NCBI GenBank assembly: GCA_038087015.1
Contig: JASBNA010000039.1
Coordinates: forward strand, 248,001 to 312,000
Length of the DNA: 64,000 bases
Origin: Cerrena zonata
Lineage: Eukaryota; Basidiomycota; Agaricomycetes; Polyporales; Cerrenaceae
Direction: 5' to 3'
The translations under genes were made by a program, and so were the position numbers. A model generated the notes under the pieces. The model did not search any database and was not told where the DNA came from. It saw only the letters and a program-made list of their open reading frames with translations. Positions 1 to 12,667 of the stretch are shown here, piece by piece. Each line of letters begins with the position of its first letter. Within the stretch, counting starts at the first letter, position 1.

Positions 1-79
1 CAGAGTTTCCAGCGATATCTGCTTCTATGGCTTGAGTTGCCTTGACTGCAGCTGCACGTTTGGCTCGTTTAGGAGGCAT
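1..79 (-). CDS. N-terminus of an uncharacterised basic protein, running off the left edge
   Basis: On the minus strand an ATG at 79-77 opens a frame that continues to the window edge, giving 26 codons that begin MPPKRAKRAAAVKATQAIEA. The start is rich in Lys, Arg and Ala, as often seen in basidiomycete nuclear or F-box-type proteins, but nothing here identifies a family. A longer frame over 25-234 in another phase is less likely because it has no coding-like composition. Only the first residues are visible, so function cannot be assigned. Confidence 0.45.
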   Translation of the reverse strand, partial: MPPKRAKRAAAVKATQAIEADIAGNS

Positions 80-521
80 CGAATACTATGAGGTTGGGGT
101 GAGAGGTTTCCTAGAACTGTAAACAATGATATCAAATCAATGTTACATATACTTGGGGACAATCTGGGGAGAACACTCTGGATGTACCGCGTCCGAAATA
201 GAAACCAATCATTAGGTCGAGGTGACTCTAGCACAATGTGACTAGATCATAAGACATTTGTTACACCGTGTATCATAAGCGCACTGTCACGGCCACCTTG
301 CCGCTATCATTACCGTGACCGTGGTGCAGACTCAAAGCAAGAACTTGCTTCAAATTATCATTACCATGCAACCTGAATACGCTCAAATAAAATATACCGA
401 ACTTTGTAAGCTTACACCAATCGGACAATCTTGTGTAAGGCTATATATCCAGTGCACGAAGCGTATTACTGCGACACTGAGTCAACCCTATGATTCCAGA
501 AGCCTCATTGAGCTTTCAGCC
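80..521. other. Intergenic region
   Basis: This lies upstream of the minus-strand gene at the left edge and downstream of the Ifi-6-16-like gene. I see no coding exon, RNA gene or clear repeat. The plus-strand frame over 315-722 runs antisense into the 3' end of the neighbouring gene and looks like a shadow. Confidence 0.5.
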
Positions 522-1724
522 TCAGCAGCGCATGAAGGACAAGCCCAAACCGACGCCTGCACCGATTCCTCCAACGACCTTTTTCCCTGTACCGGGAGGA
601 ACGACAGTCATACCAGCTCTTTGCATATTCGAGAACCAGGTGCCCTTCTTCACGGCAGCACCATAAAAGTATCTCTGGGACCAAGAGGCTGCGGAACCTG
701 CCAGTGTAGCCATCATGATTAGATAGGTACAGAGACTCGAAGCTGGTTTCCTACCTTTAGCGGGGCCGGCTGGACCGAAGCCGAAGATACGAAGGATGGG
801 TCGGAGGATCCATGACTCGGGAATGATCAGGCCAACAACTGTGAATATGAGCATATCCCGAAGGATGGGATGTTGTTCAGATAGATCACCTGCATCATCA
901 AGAGTGTCAGTTAATTCAAGTTGCGTTTCATAGAGAAAAGCTACAAACCAATGAGAACGACAAGTTTCAAAACGAGAGGATTGATGGTTTCAATGTGTCT
1001 GCGCAAAACTGCTTCGTCTAGACCATGTTTCGTTCCGACAGCGACTATTTTCTCTTCAATCTTATCTAGAAGTTCACGAACAGCACGTTCGCGTTCATCG
1101 TGGTGCGGGGCGTGGTCGGGGGCTGGAAACATCTCGTGAAGCTTCTCCACAATTGGTAGCAAGGCATCCTCAAGGTCTTGGGAGAGCGATTCAGTGGTGA
1201 CATCATCAGTGAGATGAGAGGCCAGATCAGCATGGAGGTGGTTAACGGAGGTTACTAGGTCGTGTACGATTTGTCGAACTTCTTCAATACGCTCCGCCGC
1301 CTCTTGGACTTGAGACTTTGCGTCATCGATGAGTGATTCTGAATATTTCTGCAGTTTTTGACCGAGAGAGTTTGCCTGCTTCCAGAAGTCAAAATGAGTT
1401 TGCTCCATACCGCCGTGGACGATATCAAGGAACTTCTGTTTGGCGTCTCCGAAGATGGAGAGGGTACGCAGCAGTTCCTGGACATTGTTCTGGTGAGCCC
1501 CGTCAACTATAGGGGATCTGTTATTGTGTGATACATGGTGAGATTCAGTATGCTCGTTACCTGAAACAGCACTGGAGACGACTCGGAATCAGAAAATGTG
1601 GTGTTGCACAACAATGAAATTCAACTCACTTCGGATATGCTCGAGCAGTTGTAGTAGAGACGTTGATGAAAACACAATATATCAGGGTGAGCAAAGCAAG
1701 GAAAGATAGGATAGGAGCCCTCAT
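522..1724 (-). CDS. Ifi-6-16 (ISG12/IFI27-like) family protein with signal peptide, copy A
   Basis: The spliced minus-strand gene starts at 1724 with a hydrophobic signal-like leader (MRAPILSFLALLTLIYCVF). A helical charged region of about 170 residues follows (1408-941), then a C-terminal hydrophobic domain. The domain carries the family signature FGFGPAGPAKG, a following exon with SAASWSQRYFYGAAVKKGTW, and FSNMQRAGM near the C-terminus. In animals this family comprises small membrane proteins, often of mitochondria or ER; fungal members are uncharacterised. Introns separate the leader (donor near 1627), the helical part (acceptor near 1509), and the hydrophobic exons (near 890-950 and 690-760). 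A paralogue with the same exon plan lies at 13615-14744. The family call is firm; the role is unknown. Confidence 0.8.
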
Positions 1725-2916
1725 AATGCGTACGGAAACGGTGGGAGTGGTGCAAGGGAGAGAAGGAAAATAGGAAGGGATACTGTTGGGCGTACCGTGC
1801 TGCTAGCAGCGCTAGAACACGATCCCAGGGTGCGACAGGGTGCGACATCATGACATTCCGGGTGAGAGAAGCATGAGGTGACCATTTCGAGGAACCAAAT
1901 GGCTATAAACGGACCATTGTCATGATCACTATTACTTCGATACGTAATAACAGCCTCCAACGCCAGGGGAAGCGTTAGGAAGTCGAGTACCTCCATCGGA
2001 GTCCAGTCAAGTCGAGCCTGAGGATAGGTAAGCTACACAAGTGATTTACACGCAACTTGTTTCTTGCAAGCCTCTCGACCTAGATAATATCAATCAGAAT
2101 CACAGATACCGGTATAAACAGAGAAGATTGACAAAGATGGGAGCACTTGATTGAGCGCTAGCCTTGAGTATGGGCTTTCGCCGTCTCGTATTCAACTTTT
2201 GGTTTGTTTTCACAACCCAGTCATTCACCACCCTTGCTCTTGATTCTATCGTTGATAGCTAGTCTAACCTGCCTGCCTTACTCGTCTTGAGCCTCTCCGA
2301 CTCTGTATCTAGATCATGCTTTCACCTCCTCTCATGCTATGGATGCCATATTCTTGCATGCTATGGATCTTTTGAAATATCGAACTGATTTCAGAGTAAA
2401 CCCCTGTCCCTGCTATCTACAACCAACAGCGTTCTAGCCCCCGACGAACATCTGACTCGATCCATGGACTATCTTCCGGGCAAAAGAGGGAATGGTTTGG
2501 TATCTCAGAATGGTAGGGAGCGGACAAGCAATATTGTAGGATCCTCGTCCTCCTCAATCTATCTCCTCTGCCCTGAATATCTCTTGGTTCAGAAGCCCTG
2601 CGTTTATTACTCACCACCCTATCTGGCCTGGATAGATCGAGTGGTGTCCAAATGACATTCCTAGATCTTGGTATGCCTTTCTGGTCGAGTCAGAAATGCA
2701 TGTGTATCGCAGGGGTCTATCGATCCTTTCAAAGCAATTGGTAGTGCTGAAGCTCGATGGTCTCACGCTGCGACGGGCATGTTCATCTCGTTGTCTATGT
2801 CGAGCGATTTAATTATATGCTTGTCGAGGTACTATTGACTCCGCGTTTGATGCGAATATTTGAAGTTTATATTGAATTAACACATCCATCCCCCCTCTAG
2901 ATGCCAAGCGAGGATT
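1725..2916. other. Intergenic region, 1.2 kb
   Basis: Upstream of the Ifi-6-16-like gene. Frames on both strands are short and overlap each other. I see no exon with recognisable coding character, no repeat and no RNA gene. The first 150-200 bases presumably hold the promoter of the gene ending at 522. Confidence 0.45.
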
Positions 2917-3197
2917 TCATATGCATTTAGGTATCAAATACAGCAACAGCGGTGACGACCGTTGTAGTGACATCACAAACTGCTCGTTCCCCAGATGGTT
3001 CGCGTCATCTTGCTCTCGTAGCTTAGACATCGCTTCGCAATGACCTTGAATGATGAAACCACCAGGCTGACCGCCGTACTCGCAGATCCAGTCGCATTGA
3101 CCATGATTATAGTCTCCGAAAGGTAGGGTATACGTTGACATGACGCCATCGAAGAACTGTTCGTTCAGTCGGCGAATCCACCCTTCCTAATCCTCAC
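2917..3197 (-). CDS. Possible terminal exon of an unrecognised small protein
   Basis: A minus-strand frame bounded upstream by an acceptor-like TTAG near 3195 reads EGWIRRLNEQFFDGVMSTYT, continues through a Cys/Gly-rich stretch (DYNHGQCDWICEYGGQPGGF) and stops at 2917. Composition is more protein-like than its surroundings. However, I could not find a convincing upstream exon with a start codon in 3200-3500, and I do not recognise the sequence. The ATG at 3141 could serve as start for a 74-residue product. Treat as tentative. Confidence 0.3.
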
Positions 3198-3684
3198 TAG
3201 TGTTTTACCCCACCGCTTTCTGGAATCGACGGAGAGACGCCAAATTCCCTGCTCATAGGTGCGTCTGTATGAACGTTACCGTTTTATATATAACGGTTAA
3301 ACTTACAGAAGTAATTCAGCTATTCAGTTGCATTATTAGGATGAGCCGTTCGAGCAGCGGTTCTACTTTTGCAGATTGGGTGAGATATCGGGAACGTCGA
3401 GTATAAATCATTCCTTACACACAGACCCCGAGTACGCTTTCCTTCCTTTATCCTACGCATCATCATAAAAAAGAATGACATATGAAACGTCGAAGCCACA
3501 CAACTACACAATGATTCTATAGACTCTCCGAGTACATCATCGTCTCAATACACGGTTTGGACCTACCCATGCATTTATTCAAAGACGTATGTAATACATA
3601 AACCGGCCTGCACGATTCGGACTCGCTCATACTAATACCACGGAGGGAAACATATAGTGAATACAGTCGAACGAGGTAGGGTCC
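3198..3684. other. Intergenic or unresolved region
   Basis: Between the tentative exon and the 3' end of the DUF6535 gene. It could contain an upstream exon of the minus-strand frame at 2917-3197, but no clear one is visible. Short overlapping frames only. Confidence 0.4.
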
Positions 3685-6600
3685 TCATGATGTAGCTCCT
3701 CCTTCGCGATCATCTCGTTCTCGCTCTTGGCTCTCTGACCCGTCATCGGGGGTCTCGTGTTTCTTCACACTTGCATTTGCCCTCTCGCCCTCTGAATCAT
3801 CAAATTTAACTTCGACCCCATCCTCTTCAAGACCAGCATTATTCATATCTTCATGGGGGCTGCCTGAACCACTTATCGCCTGGTCTTCTTGTGCGTCCCC
3901 ATCGCTCTCAACACTACTGTCATGGTGTTCTTCTGAGTCAACCTCTGATAACTCGTTTGTGTCCTGCGAGATATCATCTTCGTCACCATCTTTTGTTCCT
4001 GCACTCGACTCTGGGTCGGGGTATCCCAGCCTCCTACCCTCTTCTATCCTCGACTGCCGGCGTTTCTCTAACTCCTGACGAGTGTCCATTTGAATCGATG
4101 GATTGTCTTCCCAGCGGAAGAAAGATTCTTGGTGGAGTACTTGATATGAAAGGTCGTTGGAGAGCGAATGAGGTGAATCGGCAAGGAGAACCATAATCGC
4201 ATCCGTGCGAGCGATATTATATGTTTTTCGGCCTTCCATGCCATCATGATAGAAGTCGTCTCGGTTGAGCACCTCTGCTGCTGCCGCAGAGACATCATCC
4301 CACACCTCCTTCTCCAGTTGGGACAAATCAAGTGGAGAGCGAATGTCTCTCTGAGGTATTTGGATGTTCTTGCTACTGAGGTGATATTGTAGGATTCGCA
4401 AGATGATGGAGACACACGCATATCGTGGTGATGGATCACCATTTAAAAAGCATGGATAAGTGCTGAACGTCCATGCTAGATTGTTAACTTTTGCATTCAC
4501 AAACAATCGCATGAGACAACCCTCTGCCTTCTCGAGCGAGAGTGGCTCTGGATGTTTTGTTAATGTGGGGAACATGGACTTGAGTGGCTGGCCAATGACT
4601 TCTCTGTATGTGAGGGCATCGTTTGGGAGACGATCCAGACACTCGATGTCATGTGAAGCAAGAAGCGCGACGAGTTCTGTGGGATTATTGCACAGACATC
4701 TCTTTAGAGTATCAGAGAGCTCTGACGCGTCCCGGAGCTCTGTGAATTCTTTGAGAATGAACTCTTTCATCCACTCCGGCCATCCAGGGTCTCTAATCCA
4801 AATTAATGAAGCAGTAGTTTGAAGCACACTACTCCAAGTTGCATTGCTCTCGAGGAACGGTTGTAGTTCATTGACGCATTCCCTGCGGGCTGCGTCATCG
4901 AGCGTTCGGGAGTAGTCGATATGACGAGCTACAAAATTGGTTATGATCTTTTTGTTTGTACTGAATTGGGGAAGGGTATGCAAGAACACTTCAGTCGTAG
5001 TCTGATTTTGATCCGTTGCATATCTCCGCAACAATTCCGAGGGAATCGCACCATTGTAATAATCTAGCTTTGGCCAAAGCTGCATTATAAACAATAGTTG
5101 TCGAGAAGGGCTCAGCAGACGAATGGTGTTCCAAAGTCGTCCAACCTGAGGTTGTTGGTCCTTCCATTTTTGTGGAAATGCACGGACGATGAAGTATGCA
5201 TGCGACTGAGTGAGATTGTCAATGGCAGATATTGTTGAGTCAGAAAATGTACCAGAGACTTCAACACAGCTGAGAAGGATGTGAATTGCCCACGACGCTG
5301 ATCTCAGCATCTCTGGGTCGTCGGGCGGATTCGATTCCTGAAGTGCAGCAAGGCATTTTGCCGCAATGTTGGCAAACATATCGGGTTGAGAAAACGTGGT
5401 AGAAATCTTGAGTTTGGTCGACCACGGGTCCTCTTGTGCGATATCCAACTTCACGAGAAGACGGAGGATGGTTGAAACAGCGATAGACGGGGGAGACCCA
5501 GATTTCGAGAAATGTTCCATCAGATTGTTTGACAGTGTTTCCGGGTCGAGTCGAAAAAACGATGCTATAAGCTCGATGCAATCCATCCCAGGCGGGTATT
5601 GTACGGTGGAAAGCATTGCATAAATAGCATCGAAAACAGAACCATCCCATGTAGAACCATCTTGTAAACCCTCTGTTTTCTTCATTAATTCGACCTTGAG
5701 CACATTCATGAACAGTCGACATAATATGGACCAACACCGCTTCGATAGAAACGAGAGATCAAAGGTTTTTGGTATTTTGTGATAAATCTGAATGATGCGG
5801 AAGGAATATGCTATGACACACAAATCATACGGTCCGTGCATACGAGTTTCTGAGTCCGATGTGGTGGATAGCAGGTGCCCAACAACCTCGTCAATGTCGA
5901 ACGAGGTACGAATCCGTTCGCAGAGATCGCGTGGAGCATGATGTTGAATTTCGCCAAAGACGCCTCGGAATCCAAATCTGACCTCCTGGTCCCATGCTTG
6001 AGTAGAAGGCGTGTTTATCCCCTCCGGGAAAATTGAAGACTCAAAGAGAGTCAGGGCATACTTCGTTGACTGAGCTGAGAGGTTACTCAGTTTCAAAGGA
6101 CGTAAATCAGCAGGATCCATAGATGAAGGATTAATGAGTTGGACGACTGCCTTCACGAACATTGTTTTGTGCTCTTCAGACCAACCATTGCTGTCCATCA
6201 CGGGGTCCATTAAGCCGTCCAGGGCATCAGGGTCGGAAATTGTGAGACAATTCCCAAGTGTCTCGTTGGATTGCGGAGTAGGGTGCGACATCAAGAGTAG
6301 TAGGCGGAAAGAATCTTGCACCCAACCATCCCATTTTACCAGCTGACCTCCGCTAGACACGATTGCCTTTCTGTATTCAACCCGCAATGCTTCAGTAATA
6401 GCGGTGTAAACCGCCTGGAGCAGTGGCTTGGAAAGACGTTGAATGTTCAGTAAGTTATCGATGTTTGCAGGGGTGATTGTGGGGTCACGGTGTCCAAGAA
6501 TAGTAAAGATGAATGAAATGAGGCCCGGGCCTGGATGCTGGCGGCCAAGGTCAACCAGTGCCGGAGAGATTAAACCGTCGTCAGCTTGCGTCGCATCGAC

Positions 6601-7651
6601 CTGCGCCAAAACATCGAAATCGGTAATATCGTTTTTGGCAATAGCGTCTTCCTCTACCGACTCTACGACGGTAGGGATATTGGCAGAGGTGTGCGCAACC
6701 TAAGAATGTCAAATAATGTTAAGCAATGCTCCGGGTACTGTAAAATGTATAGATATACCTTTTGGAACATCATTAGTTTCGTTCGTCGTAATTGAGCAAG
6801 GACATCCTTAAGAAATGTTGTCTTGTACGGACAGCTCGCTGAGACAATGGGGGCGAATGTAGCTGATATGAAAAGTGATGCCCAAATGACAACGAGGGGA
6901 ATCACGGTCCATTGTATCGCCGGATGAATCGAGGATGCAAAATAGCATAATCCAACGAAAAATAGACCCAGTGCCAGTTGCAAAAGGAGGGGGAGAATTG
7001 CGACAATTTCGAATACCTTCCATTTCGCAAGAGCGGGATAGCGAAAACATCGTATGCGAAGGCGAGCGAGAGGAGAGGCGTCGCGATTTGCCAAGTATTC
7101 CCTAAGCCATTGTTTCACGAGCATCCCGTATGATGTAGCCATCAAGCTGATTGTTAAACTTCCGAACCACATCATGTTGACAATGATCATGGATTTCGAC
7201 GGGATAAAGGTGGGAAGGCTAAACGACGAGATAGTACTGTTTGAGAATTGACCATTGACGTGATAGCTGCTAAGCTGCTGTGAGACATGAAGCAGGATCT
7301 GCGCCGTGAGTTCCGATGGGTCTTGACTGAGGTTCTTGTATGACTCGATTACGAGTGCAGTAATCACCGCAGAAAACAAAGCGCCCTAGAAAATGAGTAA
7401 CTTAAGTGAGGTAGGAAGCTGACGGGGTGCATCAACTTACGAAGACAAGGAGTGTATCGATATCTTCCTTGTAATCCCTTACTTTTGCCTCGTCGCTTTC
7501 TCTTATCTCCCTCGCCGTTTTGAACCACCAAGGTCGATCCAGATCCGTAAGATATTGTTCGATTCTCTGTTTCTCTCGGTCTCCCTGTGGATTGTTTTTA
7601 ACATTTTTTTAGCGTGAATATACCCTCTGTACTCACAGATCCCGCCGACAT
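3685..7651 (-). CDS. DUF6535 domain-containing membrane protein
   Basis: Minus-strand gene of about 1,290 residues. A short first exon (ATG at 7651, MSAGS) is spliced to an exon with DLDRPWWFKTAREIRESDEA and KVRDYKEDIDTLLVF. Next comes the membrane domain (7379-6760), with GALFSAVITALVIESYKNL, the YGMLVKQWLREYL motif and several hydrophobic helices, and then a large helical C-terminal exon (6609-3685) ending in an acidic, Ser/Glu-rich tail. The N-terminal Trp-containing segment, the four-helix membrane region and the long alpha-helical C-terminus are the standard layout of this family, which is expanded in Agaricomycetes and has no established function. Introns lie near 7380-7440, 6705-6760 and 7570-7635. 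No frame breaks seen. Confidence 0.85.
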
Positions 7652-7995
7652 CTCATTCTGTAGGAATGTGAGTACCATCGTGGAGACAGCAATCTACGTT
7701 CGAATATGGGGGTTGAATGTGATCCTGGGGTGTAAGGGTTCACAAGTGAAGGCGGCGATGAAGTCAGAGCGAGTATATATATTCTTACCCATACGTGCGC
7801 TCCGCTGAACTTGGATCAACTGTTTGTTCTAAAAATGCACACTTCTATCAACCATATGAACATGACTATGTTTTCAGTAGTGAGCATGACGAATCTTGAG
7901 GGAACGATGGCATAGACATACCTTAGAGGCGATGAAGATATTAATAGAAGGGTATACCTGTGTCGTAATAAACACAGGAGACCAGGTATGTAGCA

Positions 7996-9010
7996 CTACT
8001 TAGTTCGATAGAACTGTATTTGAGCGGCAAAGTCGCGCCACGACCCAAGTATGCCATTGACATGTCTTATCGCATGAACGATTTCATTGGGTAGAAGCAA
8101 TGTTGGAAAGCGGTTACGAAGCTGTACTTTCCCAGACAACGTCAGCCGGTCAACAAGGACAGCCCCATATCCGAGCAATGCTCTAGTGAACTAGTAGGTG
8201 GAAATATAGAAGAAACAAGGCACTGACATGTCCGGAATCATCCATTGTCAATCGTATATCTTGAGAGGTTGCATGACAGGATAATGCACATAGCGGTGTC
8301 GTCGTGGAAGATAAAATACTGGTTATCAAACAACGGAAACATTTGTTCGATGCGGACAGTCCAGAGTGGCGTGCGGATGTCATAGTGATGCATTGTACAA
8401 ATATTGAATATAGTAGCAAATTGAACCAGCGACTCGAGCCTGTAGGAATACAGATAGAAGAACCGCCAATCCCGGAACTGGGCATGGTTCATGAAGCGTG
8501 AATCGAAGCTGACATTGGCCCTCTTCGGAACCAAACACAGAATGGTTTCAATCATGGTAGGGGACAACAAGAGATGAGGTTTTCGGCACTCCGAGCTGCA
8601 AGGTCACTCACTAATCATACCGGGCAAATACCCCTTCCTATAAGATTCTTCGAGATTCGAACTTCCCCCAAAACAGTTCGATGCCACCGTCTGTTCAAAC
8701 TCCTATTGCATATTTCGTATGTTAGTTTAGATCTGCGATGTTATTGAGAGAATAGCAGCGGGTAGAAGATTACAGCCCAATCGAAGGCTTATGAGGAGCT
8801 GACGTTGGTGATTGAACCCAGCGCGGTCCATGGCGAGCGAAAGTCTGTCAGCTCCGCGCATGTGGTGGTGCATATATGCAATGCACCGAATTTGTATTCA
8901 CGACCGAAGCAAGTCGACGAAAGTGGGGTTAAGCCCAAAAACTGAAGTTATGGCTTCGTGGTGGCAGTGGGAAGCGAAGCTGTTGGACCAACAGTCGATC
9001 ATCTGGTAGT
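7996..9010 (-). pseudogene. Possible fragmentary gene, unrecognised
   Basis: Several short minus-strand pieces look weakly protein-like: a stretch with VDRLTLSGKVQLRNRFPTLL and HVNGILGSWRDFAAQIQF ending at 7996, a piece rich in Tyr and Phe over 8570-8240, and one containing HMRGADRLSLAMDRAGFNHQ near 8800-8900. I could not join them into one open model. The last piece resembles, loosely, the C-terminal helical style of DUF6535 proteins, so this may be a decayed relative of the neighbouring gene. That is a guess from style, not from a recognised motif. Confidence 0.25.
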
Positions 9011-10284
9011 AATTACTATCATTCCTGGGGAGTTTGAATGACGCTCACTTTTTAAACTCTATGGGTATGCACCCTTCCGGTTGTCAATAAAATATATAAT
9101 TGTAGTATGTGTAAAGATCGACGGCGGGCGCTTCGGGTCGCGTTTGTCTGCTACAGTCGAGGGACAGCGGCGGGGGTAAAACGAGGTGGTAGCGAGTCAA
9201 ACGCGTAGTGTACATCGATGTAAACTACGGCCTTATATATTGTACACTACCAGGAACGAAGGCAGAGGGGAAAACAGTAAAAACATGAAAGACCATTTTA
9301 CCGATCTTATCTAATCGGGCGCGCGTGGATTCCAACAGTATGTTATAAATATACGATACTGTATGTGTTCTACAAAGTTTGAACAAGAAAGACGTAGAAC
9401 TGAGTTTGCCAGAGGCAGAAAGGTTGAAACTGCAACACCGTCTTTGAGAGATCTGTATGAATCGCTAGTGATGTCTCGAGCGGATCTTCTTCATACTCTC
9501 AGATAAGTCGAGTAATGAGTCTCAAGGTCCAAATATACAGTTATATCCATTGATAAAGGAGTAGAACATGTATAGAAATGCGACTCTTGTCTTGCACACT
9601 CTCCAAGCGTGACATCAGCCACCGCTAATCTTAGCAAAAGAAACTCCGCCCTCTTCCATCACCTGTCAAAATCTATGTGCCGTAGTATGCCGTAGTGACG
9701 CGCTCGTGACTGATCTGTGACTTCGCGTTCAAACTCTCCAAGTTTTGAGCTCTTGACATCAAAACCATGCCGAGGTATTCAGACATGCTCCCTTTTTTCT
9801 GAAACTTGCGTGTATTATAGCCAAATCGAAACTATATATACTGGTGAAAAAACCATCCGAAACGATGAATTTCTCGGAGAACCCGAAGTGCATAAGTCGA
9901 GGGCATTCAAACTCCCCTGGAATGATAGTATGAGTGAACATGAAAGAGCGAAGATACATCCGAGTATCGATTGCCGTTTGAATTTGACATAAGGAATTCC
10001 TACGCCTTCAAACCGAGATCTTCCAGACGACAGCTGGATTGTTTTCATTCGCCCCACACAGAACCACACACACCTAATATCATAGATACTCGTCATAAAA
10101 TCTCCCGTCGAGACAAGCTCGGTGATTGTAGCACCCCATTACAGTTTGAACCAGACCGATTTCGATATGATCGATGCATCGGCGGGCTGTGGTTATATTG
10201 ACAAGTGGGTAGTGATATAGATACCGTACTACTAAAGGAGTGACTGTCCGTATAAATATAAAAATATCATCCAATGCGAGGCTA
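9011..10284. other. Intergenic region with an inverted-repeat motif
   Basis: About 1.3 kb with no supported gene. The plus-strand frame at 9717-9992 lacks family resemblance and is overlapped by frames on the other strand. The only structure I see is the near-palindrome at 9205-9250, listed separately. Confidence 0.45.
9205..9250. promoter_or_regulatory. 24-bp near-palindrome plus a repeated half-site
   Basis: Positions 9205-9228 read GTAGTGTACATCGATGTAAA followed by CTAC, which is its own reverse complement except for one mismatched pair. The half-site GTAGTGTACA occurs again inverted as TGTACACTAC at 9241-9250, so it could also form a 10-bp stem hairpin with a 26-nt loop. It may be a binding site for a dimeric regulator or a remnant of an element. 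No adjacent gene start is close enough to assign a target. Confidence 0.35.
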
Positions 10285-12667
10285 CTAAGGATCATACTTG
10301 GTAGTGGTAGTGGGGAACCCAACCGCTTCGTATCTGCCACGCTTGCCACCGGCGTAGCGTTGATTTTTCCTCAGAGTAATAGCAATTGTAACAATGAGCA
10401 ACAAGACAACAAGACCAAGTAGACCAATGGCAATGTAGTTCATGCGAGTGAGATATGCCAAATCAGGAGTCCCGTCATCATCGCTCGTGCCTAGGGCACC
10501 GGCGAAAAGAGGGAAGTCAGATGCGGATGGGAAATCGAACTGGGAGGGGAAGGCCATTGATGGTAATGAGAATGAAGGGATGGATAGCGATGACGGGAAG
10601 TTTGATGGTATGGACAGTGAGGATGGGAATGACATCGAGGGGATTGAGGATGGCATTGCTGTGAGCGACAGTGTTGGAATTGGGGATGCTCTTGTCCTTG
10701 TCGAGGTTGTCCGTGAGAGAGTGGTTGATGTAGGCGATGAGGTTTTGGATGTTCGTGATGCAACAGACGAGGAACGTGTAGATGATCGAAGGGCCGAAGC
10801 TGGGACGGATGGTTCTACTTCGCCATCAATGACATTACCAAGACGGATTTGATTCAGGCTGTCAAATTCCAACCACGCTTTCTCTGGGGTGTTCATCTAA
10901 AAAAAGAGGTGAGCTGGTGATCAACAACTTGAATGCTAGGCTTACACTGAGAAATTGCATGTATGGGTCTTTCTCGCCGTCTTTCACCCATCTACCATAG
11001 TTTAATACACTATAGTGGTTGCGAAGGAAGGGGATACCAATACGAGCATCTACATAGAAGGGTTCAGTATGTCCGAATCATTTAGATGGACAAAGTACTT
11101 ACCAGGTTCATTATAAGCAATACGGTTGTATCTAAATGTGCCTCTACAGGTCGTAACTCCGGTCTTGGTGTCAACAATAGGGACTGTGATATCAATGGGA
11201 TGCATAGTGTATGTCACTGAACGACTATCAAAATTGTAAGATTGACATATATATGTTTTCCAAATACCGGCGATACGTACCTGAAAACAATGCTAACATT
11301 GACTTTCGTATCACATGGTACGTCGTAGGTTCCCGCATCTTCCACGAATACAGCTCCGGGAACGTCGTAGATTGCATCGACGACTTCACGAGGGGCAAGC
11401 ACTATAAAAGATATTAGCACACGTATTCCAGTTTATATAAATCTATACGATAATACTCACTCCCAGGCTCCTTCACATCCAGAAGAACTAGATTCTTGCC
11501 CTTAGGGACACTGATTTGAGCCTGAGAACTAAAAGGCGGACCAGTAAGTCACTCGGAATGATCAGACATCTAACATGGGACTAACGGTGATGTGGGAGAA
11601 GCAATGGACTTTCCATTTACGGCGAAGCCCTGAATGAAGGTGTACCAACCATCGTCGGAAACAACAGGTAATTTCGGTTCAGCTTGGACTGACTCGTACT
11701 CATCGATAATTTCACCTATCCAGACACACATTAGCATCGAAAAACGGCTGGACGTCACCATCACATGCATACCAACTGTGAACGTCCCGGCATCAGACTT
11801 GTTGTCATTGTTGTTCCCGTTATGCGTAATAGAGAAAGTGGCAACAGGGAGTATGTCGTCACGTATAGTCAGCATCTAAGCACAATGATTAAGCTCAGTT
11901 CAACGGATAGGAAAAGATGCAGGCGTACGTTCTTAATAAGACTGTTCCCATTGTATTGTGGGCTGGATCCAGGCCGCCCAATCGTATGGAGCTTGGTCTC
12001 AGCAACCGTGAAATTCAGGTAAGATTCATCAGGTCTGTAACAAGGGGTATCTGATGAGTGAAGGCTGCAAGCCGGAATGCACATGACTTACGGTCCTAAA
12101 CCGATCTTCCCCTCAACTTCTCCATGTCCATAACCTGGTGCACCGACTGAATATTGTGGTTAGAAATGGCGTCACGTCATGTGGGAAAGGACCTACTGAA
12201 TGCCTGCTCTAGCACTACGAGTTTTCCCAATGTTATGTCCCCGACCTTCATGGTCCCGTTTTTACTGTCGAAATTCCGATCCCTGGAGGTGATTGCTTCA
12301 GAGGGTTGTCCGAGAAAGAAGCGACATTTAGGCTTACAAGTAGTGGAAAGGACCGAAGGGAGTGTCCCGCATGTCACTCGATGTCAGAAGATCAGTGTCC
12401 ACATAAAAGTCAGATGATATGGTGTCCAGTTCGACCTACAGATCAAAGAGCTTAGAAATGAGTACTACGACAAAAGAATATGACACGTACAATGACAGGG
12501 GTGGCGGCAATGAGAATCTCGCCGTACAAACCTTCATCTTCGACACTGCTGAGCTCAATAGAGCCTCCTCCGCTACTGCCCCTCTTCAAAGGCACCCGAA
12601 GTCCATTGACACCGATGGCAGACACTCCAAGTCCGAGAAATAAAGAAATAACACTCCGAGAATACAT
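10285..12667 (-). CDS. Membrane-anchored aspartic-protease (A1) homologue with altered catalytic motifs
   Basis: Multi-exon minus-strand gene starting at 12667 with a signal peptide (MYSRSVISLFLGLGVSAIGV). A pepsin-fold body follows, containing LDTISSDFYVDT, VGAPGYGHGEVEGKIGLGP, DGWYTFIQGFAVNGKSI, LVLLDVKEPG, LAPREVVDAIYDVPGAVF, HPIDITVP and ARIGIPFLRNHYSVLNYG. After it come a Ser/Pro/Thr-rich stalk and one transmembrane helix (IAIGLLGLVVLLLIVTIAI) with a short basic tail. The order matches fungal A1 peptidases of the yapsin/basidiomycete type, which are secreted or plasma-membrane proteases. The first triad, normally Asp-Thr-Gly, reads DTI (12418-12426). The second, normally DTG or DSG, reads DVK (11471-11479). 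It may therefore be a non-proteolytic cell-surface protein. The fold call is solid; loss of activity is inferred. Confidence 0.8.

Noticed and set aside
5261..5737. 158-residue minus-strand frame
   Set aside because: It is an out-of-phase shadow on the same strand within the long DUF6535 exon.
9717..9992. 91-residue plus-strand frame
   Set aside because: No resemblance to a family, overlapping frames on the other strand, and no splice-linked neighbours.
10442..10852. 136-residue plus-strand frame, Asp/Glu/Gly-rich
   Set aside because: It is the exact antisense of the Ser/Pro-rich stalk of the aspartic-protease homologue; the codon bias of that stalk keeps the opposite strand open.
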